Source: Pseudomonadota bacterium (GTDB taxonomy: Bacteria > Myxococcota > Polyangia > Polyangiales > Polyangiaceae). From it: a stretch of DNA of 12,372 nucleotides. How positions within the stretch are numbered: position 1 is the first letter of the stretch; the number at the start of each line of letters is the position of its first letter. Made by a program: the position numbers and the translations under genes. This document shows, piece by piece, positions 11,485-12,372 of the stretch. The notes under the pieces are model-generated. The model made no database searches. It was not told the origin of the DNA and saw only the letters and a list, made by a program, of their open reading frames with translations. The stretch is from NCBI GenBank assembly GCA_023419055.1, contig JAEZYO010000430.1, positions 1 through 12,372 of the forward strand, given 5' to 3'.

Positions 11485-12372
11485 ATGAGTTCTCCCCAGG
11501 CTTTCCCGCCGTTGCGCGATCCCCTCGAGGGGACTCGCTATCGGACCGTCGGCCTGCTCGGCTCCGGAGGCATGGGGCAGGTCTACCTGGTCGAGCACAT
11601 TGGGCTCGGGAAGCGCTTCGTCGCCAAGGTGCTGCACGAGAGGCTCTCTTCCGATCCCCAGCTCCTGGAGCGCATCCGAATCGAGGCCCAGGCCCTCGGT
11701 CAGCTCCGGCACCCTCACATCGTCTCGGTGTCGACGTTCGGTAAGACCGTGCACGGCCGACCGTACATCATCATGGAGTACCTGCAGGGTCGAACCCTGC
11801 GAGAAGAGCTCGTCGCGCGAGGTCGCCTCCCGGTGCTCGAGGCCGTGACCTACGCCGGGGAGCTCCTCTCCGCTCTCGCGGCCGCTCACGCCATCGGCAT
11901 CGTTCATCGCGACGTCAAGCCGGACAATCTCTTCCTGAGCGAGGCGCCGAGCTCCCCTCGCTCCTTGAAGGTGCTCGACTTCGGCGTCGCCCGCGTGACT
12001 GCGCATTCGCCCGTACGAGCGTTGACCCCCGATCTGGCGACCGAGTCCGGCGTCGTGATCGGCACCCCGCGCTGGCAGAGCCCCGAAGGCGCGATGGGTC
12101 GTCCCGTGGACGAGCGGGCGGACGTCTACGCTGCCGCGCTCGTGCTCTACGTCATGCTCGCTGGTCGCGGCCCCTTCGACCATTTCGAGAGCGACTCGAT
12201 GGTGCTCTCGGCGCACGCGGTGGAAGACGCCGACCCGCCGTCCAGGCACTCGGTCGCGCCGCTGCCCGCCGAGCTCGACGCGGCCATCTTGCGCGCCCTG
12301 AGTAAGGATCCCGGGACTCGCTTTCAGAGCGCGGCGGAGTTCGCCGCGGTGCTCGAGCGCGTGGCTCAACTC
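11485..12372 (+). CDS. Hanks-type Ser/Thr protein kinase, 3' end outside window
   Basis: The frame is open from ATG 11485 to the right edge (296 codons). A TAA lies five codons upstream in frame and no other start intervenes, so the start is secure. Motifs: glycine loop LLGSGGMGQV (24-33), Lys48 in FVAKVLH, helix C Glu67 in RIEAQAL, HRDVKPDN (141-148), DFG at 165-167, activation segment VIGTPRWQSPEGA, and RADVYAAALVLYVML. All catalytic residues are present. The kinase domain nearly ends at the window edge, so any C-terminal sensor, membrane helix or repeat region is unseen. It resembles the divergent minus-strand kinase closely in the GRP-x-I-x-ME-x-L-x-GRTL hinge region and the HAxGIVHRDxKPxNLFL stretch, which suggests paralogy. 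No SD site is present; a -10-like TAAGCT just before the ATG allows a leaderless transcript. Confidence 0.93.
   Translation, partial: MSSPQAFPPLRDPLEGTRYRTVGLLGSGGMGQVYLVEHIGLGKRFVAKVLHERLSSDPQLLERIRIEAQALGQLRHPHIVSVSTFGKTVHGRPYIIMEYLQGRTLREELVARGRLPVLEAVTYAGELLSALAAAHAIGIVHRDVKPDNLFLSEAPSSPRSLKVLDFGVARVTAHSPVRALTPDLATESGVVIGTPRWQSPEGAMGRPVDERADVYAAALVLYVMLAGRGPFDHFESDSMVLSAHAVEDADPPSRHSVAPLPAELDAAILRALSKDPGTRFQSAAEFAAVLERVAQL

Noticed and set aside
11338..12369. Minus-strand 343-codon open frame antisense to the second kinase
   Set aside because: The plus-strand frame carries every kinase motif in order; the antisense peptide has His/Arg/Glu-rich low-complexity composition typical of a shadow.

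Overview
The window is GC-rich DNA (clearly above 60% GC by eye) with myxobacterial character, most like the Polyangiales/Sorangiineae side of the Myxococcota. The signs are long cysteine-rich lipoproteins with Gly/Ser linkers, a vWA lipoprotein, tandem Stig1-like cysteine repeats, Hanks-type Ser/Thr kinases and weak Shine-Dalgarno (SD) sites. Strong third-position GC bias fills every frame with long open frames, so most antisense ORFs are shadows. The taxonomic call is an inference from gene content. I see no rRNA, tRNA, CRISPR array, insertion sequence or integrase.

Layout: (1) 1-3170, minus strand: purL, the large FGAM synthase, cut by the left edge just inside its glutaminase domain. (2) 3171-3413: a divergent control region holding four alternating GCCAAC/GTTGGC half-sites. 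(3) 3414-5726, plus: an exported vWA lipoprotein with about 30 cysteines. (4) 5727-5929: an intergenic leader with an ECF-sigma-like promoter and a hairpin that can mask the next gene's SD site. (5) 5930-8680, plus: a 916-residue lipoprotein made of six 8-cysteine repeats, a Gly/Ser linker, an HExxH metallopeptidase-like domain and a C-terminal hexapeptide-like beta-helix. (6) 8681-8890: intergenic, with a hairpin after the stop and a 14-bp palindrome. (7) 8891-9160 and 9243-9968, plus: a small helical protein and a FliA/SigB-like alternative sigma factor, probably one transcription unit. (8) 11225-10353 and 10314-9985, minus: a kinase-domain-only Ser/Thr kinase followed by a 109-residue unknown protein. 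(9) 11226-11484: divergent promoter region. (10) 11485 to the right edge, plus: a second, related Ser/Thr kinase, truncated by the window.

Functional reading: purL is housekeeping. The two lipoproteins look like surface or secreted factors, and the second has a regulated-looking leader. The right half is signalling: a sigma factor with a small partner, converging on a kinase/small-protein pair that diverges from a second kinase. No complete named pathway is visible beyond purine synthesis. The least ordinary items are the SD-masking leader, the half-site cluster, the repeat/metallopeptidase architecture, and the two small unknown proteins next to a sigma factor and a kinase.
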